Of a stretch of 64,000 nucleotides of DNA, positions 36,801 to 45,022 are shown piece after piece. The position numbers and the translations under genes were made by a program. Position 1 is the first letter of the stretch. Each line of letters begins with the position of its first letter. Origin of the DNA: Deltaproteobacteria bacterium (lineage in GTDB: Bacteria; Myxococcota_A; UBA9042; PHBI01). The stretch lies in contig JACKFA010000007.1 in NCBI GenBank assembly GCA_020632715.1, positions 248,001 to 312,000 on the forward strand, given 5' to 3'. The notes beneath the pieces are model-generated. The model searched no databases. It was not told the DNA's origin and saw nothing but the letters and a program-made list of their open reading frames with translations.

Positions 36801-39800
36801 TCCCCGTGAAGACGCCGGTCGCCGCGTCGAACGCGAGCCACGCCGGGAGCGGGCCGCCCCCGTCGAGCGCCGCCGAGAGCGTGAGCGCGTCGCCGGCGTC
36901 CTCGTCGGTGAAGGCGCCCGCCGGCACCACCACGTCGAAGCGCGCCCCGACCGCGCGCGTCGCGTCCGGGAGCAGCCCCGCGTGCGCGACGGGCGCGTCG
37001 TTCACGTTCGCGACGGTCACCGAGAACACGTAGCGCGCGCTCTTCCCGGTCGTGTCGGTCGCGACCAGGCTCACCGCGACCGCGCCGACGTCGCCGTTCC
37101 CCGGCGTGCCGCTGAACGTCCCGGTCGCCGGCGCGAACGCGAGCCACGCCGGCAGCGCGCCGCCGCCGAGCGCGGTCGCCGAGAGCGTGATCACGTCGCC
37201 CGCGTCGGGGTCCGTGAAGCCTCCGCCCGGGACGACCAGCGTGAACGGCTGGTCCTCGGTCGCCGCCGCCGCGTCGAGCGCGGAGAGCGCCCCCGTCGCG
37301 ACCGGCGCCTCCGCGACCGGCGTCACGACCACGTCGAACGCCGCCGTCGCCGTCGCCCCGCCGCGGTCGGTCGCGAGCGCCTCGAGGTGCCAGGTGCCGA
37401 CCTCGGCGTCGTCCGGGAAGCCCGTCAGGAGCCCGGTCGCCGCGTCGTAGCCGAGCCACGCCGGGAGCGCCGCGCCCCCCTCGCCGGTCAGGTCCACCGT
37501 GAGGACGTCGCCCGGATCGGGGTCGGAGAACACCGCGCGGTCGACGACCACGGCGAGCGGCGCGCCCTCGGCCACCGTCACGTCCGCGAGCGCGCCCACG
37601 ACCTCCGGCGGATCGGGCGCGTCCCGCACCTCGAGCCGGAAGATGTCGCTCGCCTTGCTGCCGTCCGGCGCGCTCGCCGTCACGCGCACGTAGACGACGC
37701 CCACGTCGCCGCTGCCCGGCGTGCCGGAGAGCGTGCTCGCGCCGTCGTCCCACGTGAGCCACGCCGGGAGCGGCGCGTCGTCGATGAGCGCGAACGCGAG
37801 CGTGAGCGCGGCACCCCCGCCGTCGAAGGTGTCCGCGGGCACGACGACGCTGAACGGCGCGTCCTCGTCGGCCACCTGGTCCGCGATCGGGTTGGCCACG
37901 ACGACCGTCCCGCCCGTCGCCTCGGCGACCGTCACGAGGAACGTCGTCGTCGCCGTCGCGCCCGCGGCGTCCGTCGCGCGGAGCCGCACCGTGACGGCGC
38001 CCTCGTCCCCGGGCGCCGGCGTCCCGAGGAGGAGCCGGTCGGCCGCCACGTACCCGAGCCACACAGGCAGCGGCGAGCCGTCGTCGCGCGTCGCCGCGAG
38101 GGTCAGCGTGTCCCCGGGGTCGACGTCGGCGAACACCCCCGCGACCCCGACGGCGAGCGCCTCGCCGACGTGCACCGCGCGGTCGCCCGGCGCGGCCACG
38201 ACCGTCGGCGCGTCGTTCGTGTTGGTCACCGTGACCACGACCGGCAGCTGCGCCGCCGCGCCCGCGCCGTCGGTCGCCGTCGCGACGAGCGGCAGGACGC
38301 CCACGTCCGCGTTCGCCGGGCGCCCGGAGAGGACGGCCCCGGCGAGCCCGAGCCACGCCGGCCGAGCCGCGCCGCCCGGGCGGGTGACCGCGACGGTGAG
38401 CGTGTCGCCGGCGTCGGGATCGCTGAAGGAGCCCCCGAGGTCGAGCGAGAGGAGCGCGTCCTCGGCGACCGTCGCCGTCACGAGCGCGGTGGTGGCCCGC
38501 GGCGGCTCGGCCGTGTCGGTGACCGTCAGCGTGAAGCTCGCCGACGCGGTCGCGCCCGCCGGATCCGTCGCGACGACCTCGAGGATCGAGACCCCGACGT
38601 CCACGTCGTCCGGCGTCGCCACGAAGACGCCGCCCGAGAACGCGAGCCACGCCGGCAGCGCCCCGCCGCCGCTCACGCGCGCGGAGAGCGTGAGGCGCGC
38701 GGCGTCGCCGGCGTCCACGTCCGCGAAGGTGCCGGCGGGCACGGCGAACGTCGACGTCGCTCCCTCCGGCACGCTCACCGGCGGCAGCGCCTGCGCCACC
38801 GTCGGCGCGTCGTTCGTGTTCGCGACCGCGACCGTCACCGCGAGCGTGGCCGTCGCCCCCGCGCCGTCGGTCGCCGTGAGCGTGAGCGCCACCGTCCCGA
38901 CGTCGCCGTTCGCGGGCGTCCCGGCGAGCGTGCGCGTCGCGGGCGTGAACGTGAGCCACGCGGGCAAGGCGCCGCCGCCGGCCGCGCGCATCGACAGCGT
39001 GACGGCGTCGCCCGCGTCGGGGTCGCTGAAGGTGCCGGCCGGGACGACCCAGGAGAACGCGGCGTCCTCGGTGGCCGCGAGCGCGACGGGGCCCCCCGCG
39101 GCGACGGGCGCGTCGTTCCGGTTCGCGACCGTGATGGTGAGCGGCGCCGTCGCGCTCGCGCCCGCGACGTCCGTCGCGCGGAAGACCACCTCGGCGGCGC
39201 CGACGTCGGCGTTCTGCGGGGTGCCGAGCAGGAGGCGCGCGGCCGGGTCGAACGTGAGCCACGCGGGGAGCGGGCCGCCCGCGGCGCCGCCCGCGGCGAG
39301 CGTCAGCACGTCGCCGGCGTCGACGTCGACGAAGAGCCCGGCCGGCACGGTGTAGGCGAAGACCTGCCCCTCGGTCGCGGCCTGCGCGGCGAGGTCGAAG
39401 GCGCGCGTCGGCGCGTCGTTCGTGTTCGTGACGGTGAGGGTGAACGCGGCCTCGGCGGTGCCGCCCGCGGAGTCGGTCGCGGTCACGACGATCGCGTAGG
39501 CGCCGACGTCGCCGTTCCTCGGGGTCCCCGAGAAGGCGCCGGTGACGGCGTCGAAGTGGAGCCACGCCGGGAGCGCCGCGCCCGTCGCGAGCGCGGCCGA
39601 GAGCGTGAAGGTGTCGCCCGGATCGGTGAAGGTCGTCTCGGAGAGGACGTAGGTGAACGCGGCGTCCTCGGCGGCCGTCCGGTCCGTGGGCGCGGAGCCG
39701 ACGCTCGGCGGGAGGTTGCCGTCGCTCACGGTGACGCGGAAGGGCGCGTTCGCGCTCGCGCCCGCGGTGTCGGTCGCGGTGAGCACGAGGTCCACGACGG

Positions 39801-41775
39801 TCGCCGTGAGCGGCGTTCCGCGGAGGAGGCCGGTCGCCGGGTCGAACGTGAGCCAGAGCGGGAGCGCGCCGCCGCCGGCGCGGGTGAGCGTGAGCGTCAT
39901 CGTGTCGCCGACGTCGGGATCGGCGAACGTGGAGCGCGGCAGCACGCGCGCGATCGGCTCGCCGCGCGCGACCTGGAAGCTCGGGAGCGGCGTCGCGAGG
40001 GTCGGCGCGTCGTTCACGTTGGCGACGGTCACGGTGAACACCGCGCTCGCCGAGAGGCCGACGGAGTCGGTGCCCGTGACGCGCAGCGCGTAGGCGCCGA
40101 CGTTGGCGTTGGTCGGGTTCGCGGTGAACACCCCGGAGGCGGGCGCGAACGTCAACCACAGCGGGAGGAGCGCGCCGTCGGCGAAGGTCGCGCTGTAGGT
40201 GAGCGTGTCGCCGGCGTCGGGATCGCCGAAGAGCGGCGTCGGGAGCTCGATCGTCGCGGGCACGTCCTCGGTGAGGGCCGCGGGCGGGATGGTCGCGACG
40301 ACGCGCGGCGCGTCCGGGACGGCGAGGACGGTGATCGTCACGGTCGCGCTGCGCTCGTCGCCCGGGGTGCCGTCCGAGAGCGTGTAGGTGAAGCTGTCGG
40401 CGCCGCTGTAGTCGGCGAGCGGCGCGTAGCGGACCTGCCCCGCGTCGAGGACCACGGCGCTCCCCTTCGTCGACGTGCCGACGCCGGTGACCCGCAGGGT
40501 CTCGCCCGCGTCGGGGGCGTCGCTGTCGTTCGCGAGCACGTCGAGGACCACGCTCGCGGCGTCCTCGGGGACGGTGAAGGCGTCGTCGACCGCGGTCGGC
40601 GGGTCGTCGACGGGGGTCACGGTCACGGTGACGGTGCCGGTCGCGACGCTCCCGGGGACGCCGTCGCCGACGAGGTAGTCGAAGCTGTCCTCGCCGAAGA
40701 AGTCGGGCGCCGGGGCGTACGCGAGCGCGCCGCCCGTGACCGTCGCGACGCCGTGGGCCGGCGCGCGGCTCACGGCCACGACGGCGAGGGTCTCGCCCGG
40801 GTCGGGGGCGCTGTCGTCGTTCGCGAGCACGTCGAGCGTCGTGGCGGGGGCGTCCTCGGCGACGGTGAAGGCGTCGGCGACCGCGGTGGGCGCGTGGTTG
40901 TCGTACTCGCAGTCGGCCTCGTCGGTGATGCCGTCGCAGTCGTCGTCGACGCTGTCGCCGCAGCGCTCCGGGGCGCCGCGGTTCACGGCGCGGGCGGCGT
41001 CGTCGCAGTCGGGCTCTGGGAAGTCGCAGCCGCCGAGCTCGGTGCCGACGAGGCCGTAGCCGTCGTGGTCGGCGTCGGTGCAGGGGTCGCAGGCGTCGCC
41101 GAGGCCGTCGCCGTCGCGGTCGGCCTGGTCGGGGTTGAAGACGCCGGGGCAGTTGTCGTCCGTGGCGGTGCAGGCGCCCGAGGGGCTGGTCTTGGGGTCG
41201 CAGATCCGGTCGCCGTCGCCGTCGTCGGGCACCGCGCGGCAGAAGATGACGGGGGACGCGACGTCGTCGCGGTCGAACGTGCCGTCGCCGCCGTAGAGGA
41301 GGCACTCCTGGTCGGGGAGGGTCGGCGCCGCGGTGATCGTGAGGTGGTACGCGTCGCCGACGGCGTAGAGCGCGTCGAAGGTGAAGGCGCCGTCCTCGGT
41401 GAGCGTGAGCTCGACCTCGCCGTCGCTGACCTTCACCTCGCCGCCGTTCAGGCCGTCGAGCGTCCCCGAGAGCGTGAGGCACGCCGTCTGGTAGGTGCAC
41501 TGGCCGCTCGCGCAGGTGGGGGCGGTGTCCTCGCAGGCGACGCCCACGAGGGGCAGGCAGTCGCCGGCGGAGCGGCACTGCCCGGGCGACAGCGAGCCGG
41601 CCACGCAGGTGAGCTCGGGCCCACAGACGAAGCCGTTGTCGCAGTCCATGACGGTCGTGCAGGAGATCGCGGGCTTCGCGCCGTCGCCGCCGCAGGCTGG
41701 GGCGGCGAGGGCGGCGAGCGCGGCGCAGGCGAGGGCGAGCAGCCGCGCGGCGCGGGGGGAGGACGAGACGGACAT
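30850..41775 (-). CDS. Giant 3641-aa lipoprotein with 19 cadherin-like repeats
   Basis: A surface lipoprotein that starts at ATG 41775, with GGAG just upstream; lipobox LAAPAC (Cys28). The N-terminus holds a Cys-rich Dickkopf/EGF-like region (about 36-95), a thrombospondin-3 type Ca motif (DNCPGVFNPDQADRDGDGLGD) and one MopE-type motif (CGDSVDDDCDGITDE). Two VCBS/cadherin-like modules (EDAPATTLDVLANDD) follow. Then come 19 tandem repeats of about 100 residues (about 490-2390) of the He_PIG/dystroglycan cadherin type: PLPAWLTFDPATGxFSGTP..DVGxxxLxVTATD..NDAP. Two more VCBS-like modules and a Big_5/SbsA-like module (APYVTDHYPAADDVVS) follow. The last 950 residues are beta-rich and propeller-like. 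Ca-dependent adhesion is inferred. Confidence 0.88.
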   Translation of the reverse strand: MSVSSSPRAARLLALACAALAALAAPACGGDGAKPAISCTTVMDCDNGFVCGPELTCVAGSLSPGQCRSAGDCLPLVGVACEDTAPTCASGQCTYQTACLTLSGTLDGLNGGEVKVSDGEVELTLTEDGAFTFDALYAVGDAYHLTITAAPTLPDQECLLYGGDGTFDRDDVASPVIFCRAVPDDGDGDRICDPKTSPSGACTATDDNCPGVFNPDQADRDGDGLGDACDPCTDADHDGYGLVGTELGGCDFPEPDCDDAARAVNRGAPERCGDSVDDDCDGITDEADCEYDNHAPTAVADAFTVAEDAPATTLDVLANDDSAPDPGETLAVVAVSRAPAHGVATVTGGALAYAPAPDFFGEDSFDYLVGDGVPGSVATGTVTVTVTPVDDPPTAVDDAFTVPEDAASVVLDVLANDSDAPDAGETLRVTGVGTSTKGSAVVLDAGQVRYAPLADYSGADSFTYTLSDGTPGDERSATVTITVLAVPDAPRVVATIPPAALTEDVPATIELPTPLFGDPDAGDTLTYSATFADGALLPLWLTFAPASGVFTANPTNANVGAYALRVTGTDSVGLSASAVFTVTVANVNDAPTLATPLPSFQVARGEPIARVLPRSTFADPDVGDTMTLTLTRAGGGALPLWLTFDPATGLLRGTPLTATVVDLVLTATDTAGASANAPFRVTVSDGNLPPSVGSAPTDRTAAEDAAFTYVLSETTFTDPGDTFTLSAALATGAALPAWLHFDAVTGAFSGTPRNGDVGAYAIVVTATDSAGGTAEAAFTLTVTNTNDAPTRAFDLAAQAATEGQVFAYTVPAGLFVDVDAGDVLTLAAGGAAGGPLPAWLTFDPAARLLLGTPQNADVGAAEVVFRATDVAGASATAPLTITVANRNDAPVAAGGPVALAATEDAAFSWVVPAGTFSDPDAGDAVTLSMRAAGGGALPAWLTFTPATRTLAGTPANGDVGTVALTLTATDGAGATATLAVTVAVANTNDAPTVAQALPPVSVPEGATSTFAVPAGTFADVDAGDAARLTLSARVSGGGALPAWLAFSGGVFVATPDDVDVGVSILEVVATDPAGATASASFTLTVTDTAEPPRATTALVTATVAEDALLSLDLGGSFSDPDAGDTLTVAVTRPGGAARPAWLGLAGAVLSGRPANADVGVLPLVATATDGAGAAAQLPVVVTVTNTNDAPTVVAAPGDRAVHVGEALAVGVAGVFADVDPGDTLTLAATRDDGSPLPVWLGYVAADRLLLGTPAPGDEGAVTVRLRATDAAGATATTTFLVTVAEATGGTVVVANPIADQVADEDAPFSVVVPADTFDGGGAALTLAFALIDDAPLPAWLTWDDGASTLSGTPGSGDVGVVYVRVTASAPDGSKASDIFRLEVRDAPDPPEVVGALADVTVAEGAPLAVVVDRAVFSDPDPGDVLTVDLTGEGGAALPAWLGYDAATGLLTGFPDDAEVGTWHLEALATDRGGATATAAFDVVVTPVAEAPVATGALSALDAAAATEDQPFTLVVPGGGFTDPDAGDVITLSATALGGGALPAWLAFAPATGTFSGTPGNGDVGAVAVSLVATDTTGKSARYVFSVTVANVNDAPVAHAGLLPDATRAVGARFDVVVPAGAFTDEDAGDALTLSAALDGGGPLPAWLAFDAATGVFTGTAPAAAAGDVALAVTATDGSGATATGVFTLTLTAVNRAPTLATPIPDQAATEDAAFAYAIPAGTFADADGDTLTVTVARADGAALPGWLVATGGSLSGTPTNADVGPLALRARATDPSGLFVEDVFVVTVANTNDAPVAVGSVADATIAEATPVAIGLPASLFSDPDVGDALALTVVGQGGPRPGWLAFDAATGVLSGLPDDAQIGVHALRVVATDGSGATASIDFALTVTAVPEPPVATAALAALGDQTVAQGAAFAVSVPAGGFTDPDPGDTLTLSASRSDGAALPGWLGFDGSAFSGTPGNADVGLVVVRVTATDTTGRAASHVFAVTVTNVNDAPVLVSALADRAGVAGETVAFGVPAGAFADPDVGDALTWSAARDGGAALPGWLTFSADERLFVGHPGAGDAGAVAIAVTVTDGGGLTATDVFTLTITGSNAAPTVANALADQAATEDVAFSWAIPGDTFADADGDTLTLTARRADGGALPAWLAFDGATFTGTPANGDVGALAVTVRATDPSGAWVEDGAVITVANVNDAPRVVGVINDVDALAGETTVVVIPSGTFVDEDAGDTLTISVSGVAWAEVLADAVIVLEPGPGDVGLYTITVTATDGVGLTAETVFVAAVTSDNSAPTVANPLPDVRLRVDEVFAYEIPDDAFADADPRDYLRYDATLAGGGPLPAWLAFDAHDGELSGTPGAGDAGSVTLVVTATDLAGASVSDDMVIEVVADNTPPDAVDDAFTVAEDAGPTALDVLANDVDPDFADTLVVVDVTVDSGEGAASVAPGGGGVVFTPAKDASGETVLLYIVSDGEAADIATVTVTVTPVNDPPTAVDDQVSVAKDADFTVIDVLANDSSAPDTGETLSVLAVGTPDQGGAVVLVGGEVSYRPAAGFEGVETFTYTLSDGSALTATGTVRVTVGYDPRKRDGRAPYVTDHYPAADDVVSTNERPWLRFSEDVDDATLADGAVVEDDGGNPVAGVWTRYGGAYVFEPEAELAPGDYSVFVYDAVTDLNGNALSPEALFGFSTMSELPSPMRQGFPRTSTYIADTGALSTAAGAHAFWLVFTAQNEAHLWHRGPAGGAEMIAKGIGVGGNIGFVREQAGGDIDVVWNAGDALYVTTLSGSDSATQLVLVGASPFGDNQFIGYLPTQDGGDVLVMLESRFSATGTNLGDALVSLTRADGFWQEPVDRVTGIQNSLRTVTVDTGASLFVTWLVTVNDVPTFRMVSWRGETWSAVDELAAADPTPYGWDFDADDSGARALVWTDGYGDPLTVVKAYDAGDGVWHLRTGSPHPGAVETELAFWSLGVAVADGGATAGFAYWYGDRARFTVDTGVADGAIAPVQRWEDTNASDSSDPTNGGGFLSGNMRHAKLASGQAVFVFPYWDSTSYQSYGARYAAVREDVAAGGAVDAASDLLPFNYEMNSANPTNPDDYVVLSDGVDGVLVVTNDGFAARRYGSGPFRAVSYPEALFGGSLSFIRPASSQLSYTGRDVGPDGLAVVYVQGGGVARVALVAAGQALSLSNGGAEVAWRTWGQSGNSEMLASAVSPGGDLALVERVEDQPFQNTDCDTSIQKPVVITTRDGASTLWGPPVVLEAEAGDLTGVNCTDFEYYVTNNAAAAFVADGRLAVARSVTPDSSGFNNNRRYQTIVDTRAGAALYESFSDAYSMTPGGTDDVYVLKVAGDFGVLLAGDGSEQDIEIWTGLAGDSPGTSQDQLYNALMLGGGAGGANEASVDVDAAGNAAAAGWDGTNPPRVGYYDGGSSTWSAVDLPPPTTNGIQPGWFQSFDGLTRITPAGRRVVVASEWADTQGGSDFFLAVHRYDVDAGEVVELGGGAVDIGLGGRLPTCVGLSDGRLVMLWRHRTGSSYDGFGGVTLDVDAAPGTPFTALPQVILGGQPGAPALAVADGSDTALLVWTLGGTAYYSATTLPADPADGLVFPAETALVAGQTANNLELRGGASGGFLVRAGQYRTSLRASFWAPPIP

Positions 41776-41890
41776 GGGCGCTCCGGGGCTCGGTCGATGC
41801 GGACGATGAGCCCGAGCGTGCCGGCATCGGCGCGTCGGCGCAATCCGCCGCGCGCCGTGAGGGCCTATTGCAGCGATCGGGGAGGCCCCG

Positions 41891-43498
41891 TCAGTAGACG
41901 ACGAGGTCGAAGGTCCCGGCGACCGCCGACTTGTTCGTGACCCTCAGGAAGTACTGCGTGTTCGGCCCGAAGCCGGGGGTGTGGCACGCCTCGGGCGACG
42001 GGTCCGTGCTCGTGTCGCACGCCGTGATGAGGGCCTCGAGCGCCGCGTCGGCGAAGAGATCCCAGGCGAGGTCGAGGTCGCCGGTCCCGGGGTACACGTC
42101 GACCTCGTTGGAGTCGCCGAGGAGCGTGCCGTTCCAGAAGCTGAAGTAGGCGACGCCGTTCGCCGCGATCGGGACGCCCTGGTGGAGCTCCGCCATCACG
42201 ATGGCCTCGAACGGGCTCTTCGCGGCCCGCAGGGTGAACGTCGCGCCGCGCAGGCTCGCGCGGGCGCTCACGCGCACCCAGAGGCTCGACCCCACCGCGA
42301 GGCCGGTGCACGTCGTCTCGCCCGGACCCCACGTGGGGTCATCGCAGATGAGCGCGCTGAAGCCGGCGTCCGAGTAGACCGCCACGTCGACGACGTCGCT
42401 CGCGTCGGTGAGCGACACGGTGTACGTGGCGCCGGCGGCGAGGCCGTCGAGGCGGTACCAGCTCTGGTGCTCGACGTCGACCGTGCTCGCGCGGGCCACG
42501 TCGGCGGCCGCGTCGACGGCGACGGGGGCGGCCTCGGTGCCCTCGGCGGTGCCGCCGCCCTGCTCGGCGAGGATGGCGAAGGTCGCGTGCGCGTCGCTGT
42601 GGTTGGTCACGCGGACGTAGAAGGTCTGCCCGGCGAAGAGCGCCATGTCCGAGGCGCAGATCTCGTCGCCGGGGCCGGCGACCGCGTCGCAGACGGCGAA
42701 GTGGCTCTCGTGGCCCGAGTCGTTGACCCAGAAGAGATCGCCCTCGAGGTCGGCCGTGCCGTCGAGGACCGAGACGACGGCGCGCATGTCGACGCTGCCG
42801 GCGACGAACGAGTAGAAGCGGTAGTCGTTCGGCGCGATGCGCTGGCCGGTGAGGCGCTCGCCGAGGGTCAGCGGCGTGATCTCCGGCCCGTCGTCGCCCG
42901 GGTCGAAGTAGGCGAGGAGCGTGAAGCCGCCGCCGACGCCGTCGGCCTCCATGACGCGCAGGTAGTAGGTCGTCTCCGGCTGGAGGCTGAAGCCGCAGAC
43001 CTCGTCGTTCACGAGCGCGGAGTGGTCGCAGGCGCCGACGAAGGAGCCGGCGGCGGTCACGTCGAGGTTCGAGTAGAGCTCCCAGCGGAGGTCGGAGTGG
43101 GTCTCGGTGAGCGCGACCTTGTAGAGCCCCTGGTCGGGCCCCGGCGTCGTGAACTGGTAGTAGCTCGTGCCGAAGGCGACGACGCTCCCGTCGTAGGGGG
43201 TGCCGAGCGTGAGAACCACGGGATCCGAGGCCGAGCCCTGCTGGGTGCCGCCGCCCCCGGCGGTGTCCGCGTCGGTGGGGCTGGCGGTGTCCGCGGCGCC
43301 GTCCGGGGGCGCCTGCGTGTCGTCCGCGCCCGTCGCGTCGGGCGCGGCGGTGGCGTCGGTCCCAGTGACGTCGGCGCCGGCGGTGTCGCCGCCGGTCGTG
43401 GCGTCGGTGGCGCCGCCCGAGCCGCCGTCGGAGCCGCAGGCCGCGCCGAGCGCGGAGGCGAAAAGCAAGGCGGACACGACGACGCGATGAGCGACCAT
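41891..43498 (-). CDS. Lipoprotein with four PPC-type domains
   Basis: A 535-aa predicted lipoprotein. ATG 43498 is chosen over an in-frame ATG at 43537 because it begins the signal peptide (lipobox ALGAAC, Cys21) and follows GGAG. A Gly/Asp/Thr spacer spans about 22-90. Four beta-sandwich modules of about 110 residues follow, resembling bacterial pre-peptidase C-terminal (PPC) domains. Each has a YYQFTTPG/YRFYSFVAG/WYRLDGLAAG start and an ACD..CGFSLQPETTYYLRV type Cys pair. There is no protease domain. It lies downstream of its own promoter-like sequence and upstream of the 3641-aa gene on the same strand, with a 115-bp gap. Confidence 0.82.
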   Translation of the reverse strand: MVAHRVVVSALLFASALGAACGSDGGSGGATDATTGGDTAGADVTGTDATAAPDATGADDTQAPPDGAADTASPTDADTAGGGGTQQGSASDPVVLTLGTPYDGSVVAFGTSYYQFTTPGPDQGLYKVALTETHSDLRWELYSNLDVTAAGSFVGACDHSALVNDEVCGFSLQPETTYYLRVMEADGVGGGFTLLAYFDPGDDGPEITPLTLGERLTGQRIAPNDYRFYSFVAGSVDMRAVVSVLDGTADLEGDLFWVNDSGHESHFAVCDAVAGPGDEICASDMALFAGQTFYVRVTNHSDAHATFAILAEQGGGTAEGTEAAPVAVDAAADVARASTVDVEHQSWYRLDGLAAGATYTVSLTDASDVVDVAVYSDAGFSALICDDPTWGPGETTCTGLAVGSSLWVRVSARASLRGATFTLRAAKSPFEAIVMAELHQGVPIAANGVAYFSFWNGTLLGDSNEVDVYPGTGDLDLAWDLFADAALEALITACDTSTDPSPEACHTPGFGPNTQYFLRVTNKSAVAGTFDLVVY

Positions 43499-43515
43499 CT
43501 CGGGCTCCGGGCAGG

Positions 43516-43538
43516 GGTGGCACTTCGTCAGTGCCACC
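43516..43538 (-). promoter_or_regulatory. Hairpin or operator in the leader of the PPC lipoprotein gene
   Basis: GGTGGCAC (43516-43523) and GTGCCACC (43531-43538) are perfect 8-bp arms with a 7-nt loop. The dyad lies right after the predicted -10 box and before the start codon, where a repressor or a leader hairpin could act. Confidence 0.45.
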
Positions 43539-43539
43539 G

Positions 43540-43568
43540 ATGCTAGCCCCGGACCTGGCCGGGCTCAA
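43540..43568 (-). promoter_or_regulatory. Sigma-70-like promoter for the PPC lipoprotein gene
   Basis: On the - strand, TTGAGC (43568-43563) is followed after exactly 17 nt by TAGCAT (43545-43540), about 42 nt upstream of the start codon. Each box matches the consensus at four of six positions, and the surroundings are AT-richer than most of the window. Confidence 0.45.
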
Positions 43569-43905
43569 CGGAAGTTGCAGTGAACAAACATTTGTTTGGT
43601 GCTCGGCGCGCGCGCCCCATGACGACCGGCCTGCGGCGCGCGTCAGCGCTGGAGATCGCAGAAAGGTCACAGAAAAATCGGGATCGGCGCTTGACGCGAT
43701 CGCCATATATGGCACCGTCCGGACCAACAGCTCGTCGACGCGGCGAGGTGCAGCCCGAGAAGAGCACGAGTCCTCCCTCATCCACGGGGCAACGGCGGTG
43801 TGGAAGCGCTGACCGGGGTTCCGAGCTTTGCGGCACATCCATCGGGGGGCTCGTGCTCGTGTTCCGCGTCCAAGGACCACGGCCCACGCGCGCCGGGCCC
43901 GCCGC
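43569..43905. other. AT-richer intergenic stretch with two palindromes
   Basis: This stretch lies between the LysR gene stop and the PPC lipoprotein promoter. It has no convincing gene. It holds CAAACA-TT-TGTTTG (43585-43598), just upstream of the predicted -35 box, and the perfect 12-bp palindrome GCCATATATGGC (43702-43713). Both are unusual here for their A/T content and are candidate regulator sites. Confidence 0.4.
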
Positions 43906-44781
43906 TCATGACGGCGCGAGCGACGCCATCAGCGCCTCGACCGCCCGCTGCACGCGCTCCTGCCGCTCCGCGCCGGGCACCGTCTCGCGCGTGAGCGCGA
44001 GCACCGGCACCGACCACGAGGCCCCGACGCGCGCGAGCGACGGCGGCGCGAGCGCCTCGGGCAGCGCGAGGCAGAGCCCCTGCTGCGCCGCCGCGAGCGC
44101 CGTCCCGAGCTCCGACGCCTCGAGGAGCACGGCGCGGCCTCGCTCCGGCGGCCACGGGTCCCAGCCACCGAGCCCCACGGCGCGCGCGGGCGCCTCCGCG
44201 TCCCTCGCGCCGCACACCACGGCGCAGCGGACGCTCCCGACCGGCGTCACGACGACCGCGTCCGGCGGGCAGCCGAGGAGCGCCTCCGGGAGCAGCGCCA
44301 GGTCGAGGGCGCCGCGGAGGAGCGCCGCGACGACGTCGGCCGTGTCGCGCACCTCGGCGCGCACGGCGAGCTGCGGCTCGCCCGCGGCGTCACCGTCGGG
44401 CGGCGGCGCGACGGCGACGAGCGCCGCGGCGACGAGCGGCGCGAGGGCCGGCGGCGCGTGGACCTCGAGCGCGTGGGGCGGCCCGACGAGCGCGTCGTCG
44501 ACGGTGCGCATGGCGCGTCGGGTGGCGACGAGCAAGGCCTGGCCCGCGTCGTTCAGGACGAGCTTCCGGCCCGCGCGCTCGAAGAGGGGGTGACCGACGG
44601 CCTCCTCGAGGAGGCGCAGCGTGCGCGAGATGGCCGGCGGCGAGAGCCCCATGAAGCGCGCCGCGCGCCGCAGGTTCTCGGTCTCCGCGACCGCGCGGAA
44701 CGCCGGGAGCCAGGGCCAGACCGCCGCGAGCCGCCGCATGGGCAGCGCCGTCGCGGTCCCGAGCCGGTCCTTCGGTGGCAC
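43906..44781 (-). CDS. LysR-family transcriptional regulator
   Basis: A 291-aa DNA-binding regulator. The N-terminal winged helix-turn-helix is clear: LPAFRAVAETENLRRAARFMGLSPPAISRTLRLLEEAVGHPLFERAGRKLVLNDAG (about 27-80). A C-terminal effector-binding domain follows (about 95-285), shorter and more Ala-rich than usual. The start is uncertain: GTG 44781 gives 291 aa and ATG 44739 gives 277 aa, and neither has a good Shine-Dalgarno. It is divergent from the putative RiPP operon across 241 bp containing a LysR-type dyad. That makes it the likely regulator of the operon, with unknown co-inducer. Confidence 0.85.
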   Translation of the reverse strand: MPPKDRLGTATALPMRRLAAVWPWLPAFRAVAETENLRRAARFMGLSPPAISRTLRLLEEAVGHPLFERAGRKLVLNDAGQALLVATRRAMRTVDDALVGPPHALEVHAPPALAPLVAAALVAVAPPPDGDAAGEPQLAVRAEVRDTADVVAALLRGALDLALLPEALLGCPPDAVVVTPVGSVRCAVVCGARDAEAPARAVGLGGWDPWPPERGRAVLLEASELGTALAAAQQGLCLALPEALAPPSLARVGASWSVPVLALTRETVPGAERQERVQRAVEALMASLAPS

Positions 44782-44868
44782 GGCGGCAGCATCCGCCAAG
44801 GATCCCGCGCTGCCAAGCCCGCCGCGACGGACGCGCCGCCGCGGGCGCCGTCTTCGCGGGTGAACACG

Positions 44869-44889
44869 CTGTTCCGGAAATCCCAACAG
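44869..44889. promoter_or_regulatory. LysR-type T-N11-A box
   Basis: CTGTT-N11-AACAG (44869-44873 and 44885-44889) is a 5-bp perfect dyad with the spacing typical of LysR sites. It lies 88 bp upstream of the LysR start and 134 bp upstream of the precursor start. It is therefore well placed for autoregulation and operon activation. Only position and symmetry support it. Confidence 0.5.
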
Positions 44890-45022
44890 CGATCGTGTCA
44901 CCGCCCGTGACCGCGCCCCATACGGCCAGGTGACCGCGGCCTGGGCGTCGTCCACGCGCTCGCGATCGCTCACCCCCTGGAAAGCAGAGCACGACCGGGA
45001 CCACCCTCCCGACGGAGCAGCC

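Noticed and set aside
31222..41940. A 3572-residue open frame antisense to the 3641-aa lipoprotein gene
   Set aside because: Low-complexity Arg/Val/Glu composition with no family features; a shadow of the repeat-rich gene.
43580..43905. Small frames on both strands in the LysR/PPC intergenic region
   Set aside because: No ribosome site and no recognisable composition; the region looks regulatory.
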